A DNA stretch of 64,000 nucleotides from contig NZ_LT699743.1 of NCBI RefSeq assembly GCF_900155365.1, forward strand, positions 353,920-417,919, in the 5' to 3' direction. The notes below the pieces were generated by a model. The model was not told the DNA's origin, did not search any database, and was given only the letters and a program-made list of their open reading frames with translations. A program made the translations under genes and the position numbers. Positions 1 to 7,753 of this stretch are shown piece by piece (position 1 is the first letter of the stretch; the number at the start of each line of letters is the position of its first letter). This stretch comes from Collinsella bouchesdurhonensis. GTDB taxonomy: Bacteria > Actinomycetota > Coriobacteriia > Coriobacteriales > Coriobacteriaceae.

Positions 1-896
1 TGATCCAAGCGCCACTGGTAATAAGCCTTCGTGCGCGCGATGCCAACCTCTGGGCTCCAGGCCACACTCGAAGCATAATCTGGGTTCTGCTGGGGCGAAA
101 GACCCGTCAAGCTTGACGCGCGCTCCTGCATGTTATGGCCCTCGCGGCCGCAGTCGGCAATCCAGGCTCGTTTCCTTGCCTGCGCCGTCTCGCGCGATGC
201 ATCCTCGAGCTCGCTCGCGGTTTTATCCAGATCCGACGCCGCCTCGCTCAACGCCTCAAGATTGACACCCTCACCTTCAAGCGCGGGAAACTCGGATGCC
301 GAGGCAAAGGGCACCGCAAGCGCTGTACCGGTATACACCATTGCATCCGTTTTGCTCTCCGCGCACAGGCGCGTTGCATTTGCCGCAACAAGATACGGCA
401 GCGATGCCTCGAGCGTCTTTAACCCTTTCGAAGCAGAACGCGCGAAGTCGTTTCTCATGTCCAAAATGCGCAGCCCGGCATCAATCGCCTTCACTCCCTG
501 AGAGCGAGCACCCGGTATGAGCAGCGCGACAAGTCCTGTTCCCGTTATCGCAAGGCCCGCAAAACCCAAACTTGCAATACTCGCATCGACAACCGTTGCC
601 GCCGTGTGATAGGACGACACGACGTTTGACCCCGCAAGCGCCGCACTATCGGCAACTGCTTGCACATCCGCGCTGCGTGATAGACTCCATACCGCCGAGA
701 CGGCCGAGAAAAGCAGAGCGAGCACGACGAGCATCGCCACCGCAGATGCCACTGTCGTATAGGCGCCCTCCTCCGTGACGAACAGGTCGATTGCGCACAA
801 ACCGCTTTGCGAATCGGCATCTGCCCGCTCCTCACGCTCCCCATGAGGAAATCCACGTTTCGTAATCACCCTCCAGCCATTCTGGGCGCGATGCAT
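1..896 (-). CDS. TadG-like Flp pilus-assembly membrane protein (partial)
   Basis: Partial gene; the C-terminus lies beyond base 1. The frame stays open for 298 codons. An N-terminal polar stretch of about 25 residues precedes an acidic segment and one hydrophobic helix (VASAVAMLVVLALLFSAV). The sequence after it, with ADVQAVADSAALAGSN, is the pattern of TadG/TadE-like proteins, where a pilin-like N-terminus leads into an extracytoplasmic domain. A second hydrophobic stretch (GFAGLAITGTGLVALLIPG) lies further in. I chose the ATG at 896 because GGAGG lies 6 bases upstream; this makes it overlap the TadE-like gene by 65 bases. It is the last visible gene of the tad operon and probably helps anchor or assemble the Flp pilus. 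The family is inferred from topology and context, not from a diagnostic catalytic motif. Confidence 0.7.
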   Translation of the reverse strand, partial: MHRAQNGWRVITKRGFPHGEREERADADSQSGLCAIDLFVTEEGAYTTVASAVAMLVVLALLFSAVSAVWSLSRSADVQAVADSAALAGSNVVSSYHTAATVVDASIASLGFAGLAITGTGLVALLIPGARSQGVKAIDAGLRILDMRNDFARSASKGLKTLEASLPYLVAANATRLCAESKTDAMVYTGTALAVPFASASEFPALEGEGVNLEALSEAASDLDKTASELEDASRETAQARKRAWIADCGREGHNMQERASSLTGLSPQQNPDYASSVAWSPEVGIARTKAYYQWRLD

Positions 897-1347
897 ATAG
901 CACCTCCACTTCAATCGCCACGTTTCCTTGGGGCTCACCGGCTGCAAACGCACTTACAAATGCACCAAGAATCGGCAGGGGTTTGGCAACGCCGCGAATC
1001 TTCACGCGCGAGACCCCTTCGCCATTCGCATGCCCAAACTCGATATCCCACGAAAGGGGCCCTCCCTCGTGAAAGATGGACACATTGGGCACGGCCTGAA
1101 GCCTGCGGAGCACAAACGCGCGGCACGCCTCGTCGGCGTCTTCCCCCGACGTAGTTATGATTCGTGCTGCACTCGAAGCTGCCGATTCCATAACCGCTCG
1201 CGTATATAGCAGGCATACCGGTTGGATCATCAGCAGCAAAAGAATGAGAAACGAGGGCAGCAGCAATGCGGCCTCCACCGTCGCCTGAGCGGAGCACTCG
1301 CGTACCGACTCAATACAAGGAGATGTCGATAAGCCCTCCCGCGTCAA
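832..1347 (-). CDS. TadE-like pseudopilin
   Basis: About 171 residues. The motif CSAQATVEAALLLPSFLILL matches the TadE signature: a short basic N-terminus, then Q/G-A-x-V-E-A-A-L and one hydrophobic helix. The remaining ~130 residues form an extracytoplasmic domain with 'VLYASRPEWLEG' near the end. TadE proteins are minor pseudopilins processed by the prepilin peptidase and needed for Flp pilus formation. No prepilin peptidase gene is visible in this window. The start is uncertain. TTG at 1347 is the closest start to the conserved block but has no good ribosome-binding site; ATG at 1392 has GGGG upstream but would overlap the preceding gene by 83 bases. The 3' end overlaps the TadG-like gene. 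Confidence 0.72.
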   Translation of the reverse strand: MTREGLSTSPCIESVRECSAQATVEAALLLPSFLILLLLMIQPVCLLYTRAVMESAASSAARIITTSGEDADEACRAFVLRRLQAVPNVSIFHEGGPLSWDIEFGHANGEGVSRVKIRGVAKPLPILGAFVSAFAAGEPQGNVAIEVEVLYASRPEWLEGDYETWISSWGA

Positions 1348-1546
1348 AGCCGTGCGATGCCGCCGCCTCCACCAACGTTGCCAAGGTTCCATCCTGCCCC
1401 GCACGCCACAGTAGCCCCAGTGCCAAGACGATCGCCAAAAGTGCGAACACCGTAAGCGCATATTCCAGCGCCGCTTGCGCCGATGTCTCGCAAAGCACCT
1501 TCTTACAGCGCTTCGTTTCGCATGATGACCGCGCCATTTCATCCAT
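1310..1546 (-). CDS. small TadE-like pseudopilin
   Basis: 78 residues. A polar, Cys-containing N-terminus (MDEMARSSCETKRCKKVLCE) precedes SAQAALEYALTVFALLAIVL, again a pseudopilin-type segment with the Glu five residues into the hydrophobic helix. Only about 35 residues follow the helix, so it is much smaller than a usual TadE. The ATG at 1546 has a GTGAGG ribosome-binding site and the gene follows its neighbour by 7 bases. It is likely a minor pilin or an assembly subunit of the same Tad machine. The three cysteines in the leader segment are unusual. The family call rests on the helix motif and operon context. Confidence 0.65.
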   Translation of the reverse strand: MDEMARSSCETKRCKKVLCETSAQAALEYALTVFALLAIVLALGLLWRAGQDGTLATLVEAAASHGFDAGGLIDISLY

Positions 1547-1553
1547 ATGCACC

Positions 1554-2036
1554 TCACCCCACGTTCTCGGCAGACAGGCGCACGATACGCAGCGTACTGG
1601 CGGCACCGTCCTCGGTGCTTGTGACATAGATGATGTCGACCCATGTACGAGACATAACGATGCCGCCCCATACATTTCCCTTGATGTCCATGTAGCCACC
1701 GCACATAAGCTTGCCTGCGCCCTGTGCCCGATACGCTTCGAGCGCAGCTGCCGCACTTTGCGGCACGTCAGACTCTTCCCGCCAGATCACCGCACGCGAT
1801 TGCCCTTCTGCCCCAACCGATTCCTGTGCCTGCAAATCATCGAGAAACGTCGCGCGTGAGCTTTCTTTTGTCTGGACGTTTTGAATTTCTCGCACCGCCT
1901 GCTGCTCTTCTTCGGAAAGCTCGACACCAGCAGACGATGGCTTCTTATCTTGTCTTTGCACAATCAAAAGAAGTGACACCGAAACCAGCGTTAACGCAAG
2001 CGCGATCCACAAAATGCGACGGGAAGATGACCTCAT
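1554..2036 (-). CDS. tad-operon protein with one N-terminal membrane helix, function unknown
   Basis: 160 residues. A basic N-terminus (MRSSSRR) and a single hydrophobic helix (ILWIALALTLVSVSLLLIV) anchor an extracytoplasmic domain rich in Glu and Gln. The C-terminal half has GYMDIKGNVWGGIVMSRTWV and ends ...RLSAENVG. It starts 4 bases after the flp pilin stop and ends 7 bases before the small TadE-like gene, so it is cotranscribed with the pilus genes. I do not recognise a family. Its place between pilin and pseudopilins suggests an accessory role in pilus assembly, but this is inference only. Confidence 0.7.
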   Translation of the reverse strand: MRSSSRRILWIALALTLVSVSLLLIVQRQDKKPSSAGVELSEEEQQAVREIQNVQTKESSRATFLDDLQAQESVGAEGQSRAVIWREESDVPQSAAAALEAYRAQGAGKLMCGGYMDIKGNVWGGIVMSRTWVDIIYVTSTEDGAASTLRIVRLSAENVG

Positions 2037-2039
2037 GAT

Positions 2040-2264
2040 CTACAGACTGTTAATTCCCGATGCGATTGCATCCCATAGTTCGGTCACCTTGCCGCGAAAC
2101 GTAACGATGGCCAAAATGGCAATCACCACCAATACGCCAACAAGAATGGCGTACTCCGTCGTCCCCTGCGCGCTGCGCTCGTTTGCAACGATGCGAACCG
2201 TGCTCGCGGCCTTCTGTACCAAGAAATACAGTCTTTGCTTCGTGTTCTCAAACCAATGCCCCAT
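2040..2264 (-). CDS. flp: Flp-family type IVb pilin
   Basis: 74 residues. The segment ERSAQGTTEYAILVGVLVVI is a textbook Flp pilin signature: a Gly before T-x-E-Y, with Glu at position 5 of the mature protein, followed by a long hydrophobic helix. Cleavage is predicted at AQG/TTEYA by a TadV-type prepilin peptidase, which is not in the window. The mature part is about 40 residues, normal for Flp. A strong AAGGAGG ribosome-binding site lies 6 bases before the ATG, in keeping with a highly made structural subunit. It is preceded by tadC and followed by the pseudopilin genes. Confidence 0.9.
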   Translation of the reverse strand: MGHWFENTKQRLYFLVQKAASTVRIVANERSAQGTTEYAILVGVLVVIAILAIVTFRGKVTELWDAIASGINSL

Positions 2265-2275
2265 CTCTTTCCTCC

Positions 2276-2893
2276 TTAGATCATTCCGCTCGCGGCAAGC
2301 AGCGGACCCAATATGGACAGCAACAAAGCAGGCAATATCAGCGTCCCCGTGGGCACAAGCAGCTTGACGGGAGCGCGCTCGATCTGGCGTTCGACATCTG
2401 CCCTATGGGCGCTTCGCATCTCGATTCCCTGGCGAGCGAGCGTATCGGCAAGAGGGGCACCAAGCACATGCGCCTGTCCAACCGCCGCAGCAAACGATTC
2501 GAGTTGACGCACATGCGTCACCCGGGCGACCTCGGCAAGGGCATCCTCGCGCGAAGCCATACCCGTCTGCCAGCACATGCGGGCGCGAGCCAGCGAGCGC
2601 GAAAGCAGGCCCGTCTTGTTCGCGCAGTACATCTCGAGCGCAGCATCAAAAGAAAGCCCTGCCAGCAAACCCAGACGCACGATATCTGTCATCTCGGACA
2701 CATCCGAGAGCGAGGTTTTTTCGCTCTTCGCACCACTTTTCATAGACGCCGCGCGCTTCCCGCACGCAATGGCCCTCGAACGCAAGGCCAGCAACCACCG
2801 CCGAACATCAGACGGCATAAGACCACCTACCGTCCAAACGCATGCGCCCCATGCGCTACCCACAAGCAGCAACATCGCAGCATCCACCGACAC
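2276..2893 (-). CDS. tadC: TadC-like inner-membrane platform protein (T2SSF family)
   Basis: About 205 residues. An N-terminal hydrophobic segment (AAMLLLVGSAWGACVWTVGG) is followed by the cytoplasmic helical T2SSF domain and a C-terminal pair of helices (LVPTGTLILPALLLSILGPLL). The motif SEMTDIVRLGLLAGLSFDAA is typical of TadB/TadC proteins. With TadB it should form the membrane platform that couples the TadA ATPase to pilin addition. I chose GTG at 2893 because GGAGG lies 10 bases upstream and it falls after the tadB stop; an ATG at 2938 would overlap tadB and has no clear ribosome-binding site. Confidence 0.83.
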   Translation of the reverse strand: MSVDAAMLLLVGSAWGACVWTVGGLMPSDVRRWLLALRSRAIACGKRAASMKSGAKSEKTSLSDVSEMTDIVRLGLLAGLSFDAALEMYCANKTGLLSRSLARARMCWQTGMASREDALAEVARVTHVRQLESFAAAVGQAHVLGAPLADTLARQGIEMRSAHRADVERQIERAPVKLLVPTGTLILPALLLSILGPLLAASGMI

Positions 2894-2898
2894 GTTGC

Positions 2899-3834
2899 CT
2901 ACACCTCCACATGCATGATCTTTCGAATAGCCACCCAAGCGCCGGCGTTGAGCGTCAACGCCACAGCGATCGACATTGCCCCCACGGTCGTTGCAAGACC
3001 TGCCCTAAAATCCGTCGACAGCAGTGTCAAAAACGCGACCATCGCCGCCGGCATCCCCGCAACAAGCCGGGCAGACATGCGCGCCTGCGACGTCTTTACA
3101 TCCAGCATGCGTTTGAGCTCCAGTCGCTCATGACACAGCTGGGCCGCTTCGCGCAGCAACTCCCCCAAAGGGGCTCCCGTGCGCTTGGATACCTTGAGAG
3201 CCAAAACAACAAGCTCAAGGCCAGGGGCATCGAGACGTTCGAGCATGGCATCGAGCGCCTCTGTTGCAGGCACACCGCAGTTCACTGCAAACGAGACGCG
3301 CATGAACTCCGTCCGAATAGGTTCCGCCGAACGTGCCCCGACAAATCGCATCGCCTGTGGAAGCGAATAGCCCGAAGCAAGCGAGATAGCAAGGGAGCCA
3401 AAAGCCTCTGGCATGGCAACTTCAAGTCTTCTTGCGCGATCGCGCAAACGACGAGAGCGCACCAAGCACAAAACAACCGGGGGTACAATCGCAAACAGCA
3501 CGCCCCATGGCGACCACGCCAAGAGAAGACCGAGCACCCCAGCTGCAAAGATAACCAGCACAAAAGCGCCCAGGCGCTCGGTAAACGAATACAGTGCAAA
3601 GGGACGCTTGCCGCGGCATGAGAGCTCCCCAATCTCACTCACCGCCCCTTCCACCCCCGGGAGCAATCTCAGCCGTCGCGCAAGACCAAACGACCCCAAG
3701 GACCGGCACCACGCACGCAACAAAGACGGCTTCGATCCCCGTGCAAGAGCAGGCTCACCGGCAGTTGTCCCAAGCGCTATCCAAACGCTTAGGCATACGA
3801 GGGCTCCGCTCCCCGCGGACACAAGGATCTCCAT
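2899..3834 (-). CDS. tadB: TadB-like inner-membrane platform protein (T2SSF family)
   Basis: 311 residues. A first helix at the N-terminus ([19 protein letters not shown]), a helical pair near residues 85-125, a cytoplasmic T2SSF domain (LEVAMPEAFGSLAISLASGY, then LVVLALKVSKRTGAPLGELL) and two C-terminal helices match TadB. It works with TadC in the platform of the Tad pilus machine. The ATG at 3834 has GGAGG just upstream and lies inside the 3' end of tadA, an overlap of 46 bases, which suggests coupled translation. Confidence 0.87.
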   Translation of the reverse strand: MEILVSAGSGALVCLSVWIALGTTAGEPALARGSKPSLLRAWCRSLGSFGLARRLRLLPGVEGAVSEIGELSCRGKRPFALYSFTERLGAFVLVIFAAGVLGLLLAWSPWGVLFAIVPPVVLCLVRSRRLRDRARRLEVAMPEAFGSLAISLASGYSLPQAMRFVGARSAEPIRTEFMRVSFAVNCGVPATEALDAMLERLDAPGLELVVLALKVSKRTGAPLGELLREAAQLCHERLELKRMLDVKTSQARMSARLVAGMPAAMVAFLTLLSTDFRAGLATTVGAMSIAVALTLNAGAWVAIRKIMHVEV

Positions 3835-5135
3835 CGCTCGACCTCCTCCCGAGCAATCGCGCCAGAGCGCACTCCCTCTGCAATAAACGGCGGCTCTCGC
3901 AAGAGCAACCAGGTTGTTGTCGCCGGATCAAACGAGACATACTCCTCTAGCTGCACGCCGCCTTCCGGGGCGCGTGTCACGCCCGTAAACGACGACACGA
4001 AGCGCCGTCCATCCGGCATGCGCTGCGACATAACGATCCCATCAAGCGCCATGGCGATCTGCTCCTCAATCAGATCACCCGGAAGATCGATGCCGTAACG
4101 AGAAAGCAGCGTTAGGCGCACAATCACCTCGCGCGCCGTACCCGCATGCAATGTGGTGAGCGAGCCATCGTGGCCCGTATTCATGGCCTGCAGCATGTCA
4201 ATGCACTCTTCGCCGCGCACCTCACCCACCACGATACGATCGGGGCGCATACGCAGCGCATTTGCCACCAGCTGCCTGATGCTCACCTCTCCTTTGCCTT
4301 CTATCGACTCCGTGCGAGCCTCCAGGCGCACTACATGGGGATGACGCGCAAATTTAAGCTCCGCAGAATCCTCGATGGTCACGATGCGCTCAGCCAAATC
4401 AATCTCGCAGGAAAGGGCATTGAGCAGCGTGGTCTTACCCGATCCCGTGCCGCCGGCAACCGCCAAATCTTGCCGCAACGAAACCGCGCAAGAAAGCAGC
4501 TGCGCATACCACGAGGGCAAAGAGCCCAATTCCACCAGCTCGCCCAAAGAGGTAATCCGGTCAGAAAATTTCCTAATCGTGAGCACTGGCCCGTCAATTG
4601 CAATGGGCGGAATCACTGCATTCACGCGATACCCGCTTGGGAGGCGAGCGTTCACGATAGGACTCCGCTCATCGATACGGCGGCCCAATGGCGAGATAAT
4701 CCGGTCGATGATCACGCGAATTTGTTCATCGTCTGCAAATACGTCGCGCATCGGATAGAGCTTTCCCGCGCGTTCGAAAAAGATTGCATCGCACCCGTTG
4801 ACCATGATCTCGCTCACGCTGTCGTCGTCTAGTAGCTCTTGCAAAGGGCCGAGTCCCACCACGTCATCGAGAATCTCACGGACAATCCGCGTTTGCTCCT
4901 GTGCCGTCAACGAGACCGTCTCCCGCGCGTTGAGCACGGCTTCGATTGCCGGGCGTAACTCCTCGCGCGAGCGTTCCGACGAAACAGCCGCAGCAATTCG
5001 CGACACCTCGTCATAACCCACGCGCTCCAGCATCTCTTGCTTTACGCTTCGTTTTAGCTCCGCATAACGCAAGGGCATGGACGAAGATGCGCTCGGAATC
5101 GACCCGGCACGTCGAACGCGCTCCAACACGCTCAT
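3789..5135 (-). CDS. tadA: TadA/CpaF secretion ATPase
   Basis: 448 residues, normal for CpaF/TadA. The N-terminal domain precedes a VirB11-type ATPase core. Visible motifs are Walker [15 protein letters not shown] (about residues 228-240), the Asp box region [10 protein letters not shown], a Walker B-like region [20 protein letters not shown], and the His box [17 protein letters not shown]. It hydrolyses ATP at the inner membrane to drive Flp pilin assembly through TadB and TadC. The gene starts with an ATGA overlap on the tadZ-like stop and overlaps tadB at its end. Confidence 0.93.
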   Translation of the reverse strand: MSVLERVRRAGSIPSASSSMPLRYAELKRSVKQEMLERVGYDEVSRIAAAVSSERSREELRPAIEAVLNARETVSLTAQEQTRIVREILDDVVGLGPLQELLDDDSVSEIMVNGCDAIFFERAGKLYPMRDVFADDEQIRVIIDRIISPLGRRIDERSPIVNARLPSGYRVNAVIPPIAIDGPVLTIRKFSDRITSLGELVELGSLPSWYAQLLSCAVSLRQDLAVAGGTGSGKTTLLNALSCEIDLAERIVTIEDSAELKFARHPHVVRLEARTESIEGKGEVSIRQLVANALRMRPDRIVVGEVRGEECIDMLQAMNTGHDGSLTTLHAGTAREVIVRLTLLSRYGIDLPGDLIEEQIAMALDGIVMSQRMPDGRRFVSSFTGVTRAPEGGVQLEEYVSFDPATTTWLLLREPPFIAEGVRSGAIAREEVERWRSLCPRGAEPSYA

Positions 5136-6754
5136 GACTTTTCACCCCGCTGCTTTTTGCGCAAAAAGCGTCGGCGCCCGCGCCCGTTTGCCTGCTGGGT
5201 TCGCGCCTGGTAAGCCTGCTCCCATGCTCCAATGTCGCAACCGAGCTCCTTTGCCACACAACGTACAAGCTCTGTCACATCACGGGAAAACGCAGACTCC
5301 TGTGCTACAAATTCCCCCAAGCGACCAAACGCCTGCATTTGCTCCAGGGCATCGCCGCCTTCGGATACACGCATGCGAGAACGCAACGAGATCGCCATTT
5401 CAAAGCGAAGCGCTTGCTCCTCCTGATTGCCTGCGCGTCCAAACCGATTGAACACCGACGTCATCTTTGTTTTTGCCACGCCGATTCGGCTTGCCAGCTC
5501 AATCGCACGAAGCGCCGAAGACGCGCACCCTGCCTGTCCAACGACAATGCAGCGATCGCATTGCGCGACAGCACAGGCAACGCTATCACCCCAAAACGTC
5601 GAAGTATCGGCAAAGATAATGTCCGCTTCTTGTCGCAAAAGCCCAATCAGCCGCTCCACAGGACCCGAAAGCAATTCGGCGCGCTCGGGCAAAAGCGCCG
5701 GCCCCCACAAGGTCACCCCTGGAGCCACGCGCATGGCTGTTGCCTCAGCGCCAGCCTCAATCCCCTTAAAATCAGGGTCTTCCACAGCAAGAGATGCCAG
5801 GTCATTTGGCTCATCGATCCCCACCATGTCGTACATATTTCCAAACATCAGGTCCAAATCGAGCACCGCGGCGCGCAATCCCATCGACGCCGCAGCAAAC
5901 GCCATTGCAGCCGTCAACGTGGTCTTGCCCACCCCGCCCCTTCCGGATATGACCGCGACAAGCGGCGCCCCGCCAGAAGAGGTGGAGACGGGGGCTGCGA
6001 TCTTCTCCTCGAGAACCGTGCCCGTATGCGCGGAAGACACCACTTCCCGCTCGCGAGCTTGCTTGCCATCCAACGAATCAGGCCCCATTGCCTCCTCTTC
6101 AGGCAGTTCATCTCCTACAGCCATCTTTGCAAAGGCCGGCACCGCCATCGGCGCCGCCACGCTGTGCGAAGCCTCGTCGACCTCGCGCGCACGGGACACC
6201 CTGTCCCCGCTTTCGGGAAACGGTCCCGTCACCCCATGCGGCTCGACCCATGGCGGTTCCTCCAGGTCAGCCGCAAAACGGTCGATCTGCCATTCGGGCA
6301 CATCCCCAAGCTCATCTGCCTCCGCCGGGTGCACTTCTACTTCTTCATGAGTTCCAGCAGGGGACGCGGCCACCCCTGCGTCTTTGGGACAATCCTTCGT
6401 CTCTGCCCTTGATATAGGTGAATCACATGCCGCGCCCTCTGCTGCAATCACCTCCGTAGCGCCCGCGGCAAACAGGTTCGCCGCCGCTTCCGCATCCTTG
6501 CGCGCAACAAGAACCACAATCGGAGCGCTCCAGCCCGCGCCAACAAGCTCGCGCACAACGCGTTGCGCCGTCGCCGGCTCGTCAAACGAGACAGCCGCCC
6601 CCACCGCCACCTGCAATAGCACCCGAGCAACGTCGGATATGCCCTGTTCGCACCCCATGCGCATCAACTGCGCGCGAGGACACCGGCGCTCGACCTCCTC
6701 CGTCAGTTCGCGCACATTGGATCTCGCGGCGCACAGCAGCCACACCGAACTCAT
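5132..6754 (-). CDS. tadZ: TadZ/CpaE-like ParA/MinD-family localisation ATPase
   Basis: 540 residues. Residues 1-110 form a receiver-like domain (VWLLCAARSNVRELTEEVERR). Residues ~110-260 are an acidic, Pro- and Glu-rich linker of low complexity. A MinD/ParA ATPase domain follows, with the deviant Walker A ISGRGGVGKTTLTAA (about 269-283) and LDLDLMFGNMYDMVG. TadZ/CpaE proteins place the Tad machine at a cell pole or focus. The ~150-residue acidic linker is longer than I would expect for the family. Start and stop overlap both neighbours by ATGA, so translation is tightly coupled. Confidence 0.88.
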   Translation of the reverse strand: MSSVWLLCAARSNVRELTEEVERRCPRAQLMRMGCEQGISDVARVLLQVAVGAAVSFDEPATAQRVVRELVGAGWSAPIVVLVARKDAEAAANLFAAGATEVIAAEGAACDSPISRAETKDCPKDAGVAASPAGTHEEVEVHPAEADELGDVPEWQIDRFAADLEEPPWVEPHGVTGPFPESGDRVSRAREVDEASHSVAAPMAVPAFAKMAVGDELPEEEAMGPDSLDGKQAREREVVSSAHTGTVLEEKIAAPVSTSSGGAPLVAVISGRGGVGKTTLTAAMAFAAASMGLRAAVLDLDLMFGNMYDMVGIDEPNDLASLAVEDPDFKGIEAGAEATAMRVAPGVTLWGPALLPERAELLSGPVERLIGLLRQEADIIFADTSTFWGDSVACAVAQCDRCIVVGQAGCASSALRAIELASRIGVAKTKMTSVFNRFGRAGNQEEQALRFEMAISLRSRMRVSEGGDALEQMQAFGRLGEFVAQESAFSRDVTELVRCVAKELGCDIGAWEQAYQARTQQANGRGRRRFLRKKQRGEKS

Positions 6755-7416
6755 GACGTGCCTCCTTTTTCTGAAGCGGCCCCCGAAGAGAAAGCGCCGC
6801 CTGTTGCAATCGTCACCATCCCCTGAGAGGTCACCGCCAAAAGCTCCGGCACCCGCTCGGGTTCCACCCCAAGCGTTACCCAGCTCAATGCAGCGCCTCC
6901 AACACGCTCCGAACTCGTATCGAGCACCTGCGCCGAAAGCAACAGGTCTGCCACGGAGTCGCGCGAGGCATAGACATCCACGCGATCCCCTGCCTTGATC
7001 GCCCCGCCCAGGGCATGCTCCTCATCGCTTGCAACCGACACCGCAACCATTCCGTCTGGAACCTCCAATGAGCCCACCGGTTTCTCGATAAAGTACGCAG
7101 CACTTACCACAGCACGCTTGGGTATGCGCGAGGTCGCCGTCTTTCCGGCGACTTCCTCCATCGACGTAAACGCATCCGAGGGCAGCAGACTCGAAACCCA
7201 ATCCTCAACGGCAACGCTCCCGTCATCGATTCGCTCGCCCGGCTCGATATCACGGGTGGCAACACAAACCCGAGTCACGTCTCCCCCGTACGATTCGATC
7301 GTCTCGCGCTGCCTCACCTGGGCTTCTTCACGCACCGAAGTCACATACCAGCAGGTCAATACAGCAGCAAGCAAGCCCATAGCAACGCTTACGACAACAC
7401 GCGCCTTCTTTCTCAT
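6751..7416 (-). CDS. cpaB: CpaB/RcpC-like SAF-domain pilus-assembly protein
   Basis: 221 residues. An N-terminal signal or anchor helix (RVVVSVAMGLLAAVLTCWYV) leads to a SAF domain (VCVATRDIEPGERIDDGSV) and a second beta-rich region with GAIKAGDRVDVYASRDSV. CpaB/RcpC proteins are periplasmic or cell-surface parts of the Tad system that act with the secretin in Gram-negatives; no secretin is seen here, as expected for an actinobacterium. ATG 7416 was chosen for the GGGGGGTGG upstream. This is the first gene of the operon, with a 9-bp-stem hairpin close upstream of its ribosome-binding site. Confidence 0.85.
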   Translation of the reverse strand: MRKKARVVVSVAMGLLAAVLTCWYVTSVREEAQVRQRETIESYGGDVTRVCVATRDIEPGERIDDGSVAVEDWVSSLLPSDAFTSMEEVAGKTATSRIPKRAVVSAAYFIEKPVGSLEVPDGMVAVSVASDEEHALGGAIKAGDRVDVYASRDSVADLLLSAQVLDTSSERVGGAALSWVTLGVEPERVPELLAVTSQGMVTIATGGAFSSGAASEKGGTS

Positions 7417-7436
7417 CGCCACCCCCCAATGCTTGC

Positions 7437-7458
7437 AGCAAAGACCCGTGTCTTTGCT
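7437..7458 (-). promoter_or_regulatory. leader hairpin upstream of the tad operon
   Basis: A perfect 9-bp stem (AGCAAAGAC / GTCTTTGCT) with a 4-base loop lies about 20 bases before the cpaB start codon, just upstream of its ribosome-binding site. It could protect the mRNA 5' end or modulate translation of the first pilus gene. No run of T follows, so it is not a terminator. Confidence 0.45.
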
Positions 7459-7640
7459 ATCTCGATTGTGCTCAGGAACCTGGCATGCGCCGTAATCAAT
7501 ATGAGAAGTCAAATCACGGCCTTACAAATCTCTCCCCCATTTCTCACACGCCTTGTTAGATTTGAGGGGAGAATGCCGCGACACTTGTGCGATACCTTCG
7601 CGGCGCCAGGGCACCAAACATGCCCCACAAACATAAAAAA
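7459..7640. other. upstream region of the tad operon
   Basis: This gap between the tad operon and the rsgA terminators shows no convincing gene. A weak promoter candidate on the minus strand is TTGTAA, 17 bases, TCATAT (bases 7506-7534). Two partly matching segments (an AAATCTCTCCCCCATTT block near 7526-7542 and its imperfect reverse complement near 7558-7575) could pair or bind a dimeric regulator. Nothing else is evident. Confidence 0.3.
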
Positions 7641-7664
7641 GGGCATCGACCAGCATCGATGCCC
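7635..7664 (-). terminator. second intrinsic terminator downstream of rsgA
   Basis: GGGCATCGA and TCGATGCCC form a 9-bp perfect stem (7641-7664) followed on the minus strand by six T. It is the second of two tandem minus-strand terminators after rsgA and isolates the tad operon from read-through. Confidence 0.85.
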
Positions 7665-7683
7665 TTCAAACAATCGCGCAAAG

Positions 7684-7706
7684 AAAAAAGCCGCCAAGAC
7701 GGCGGC
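7684..7706 (-). terminator. first intrinsic terminator downstream of rsgA
   Basis: GCCGCC and GGCGGC arms (7690-7706) with a 5-base loop are followed on the minus strand by a T6 run. It lies 48 bases past the rsgA stop. Confidence 0.82.
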
Positions 7707-7753
7707 CTTGCAATTTCTCAGCTATGTACACGTGCGCCAACCGAAGCCGCGCT

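Noticed and set aside
545..856. A 103-codon minus-strand frame at the left edge
   Set aside because: The real TadG-like gene uses a different frame there with a membrane helix and a proper ribosome-binding site at 896.
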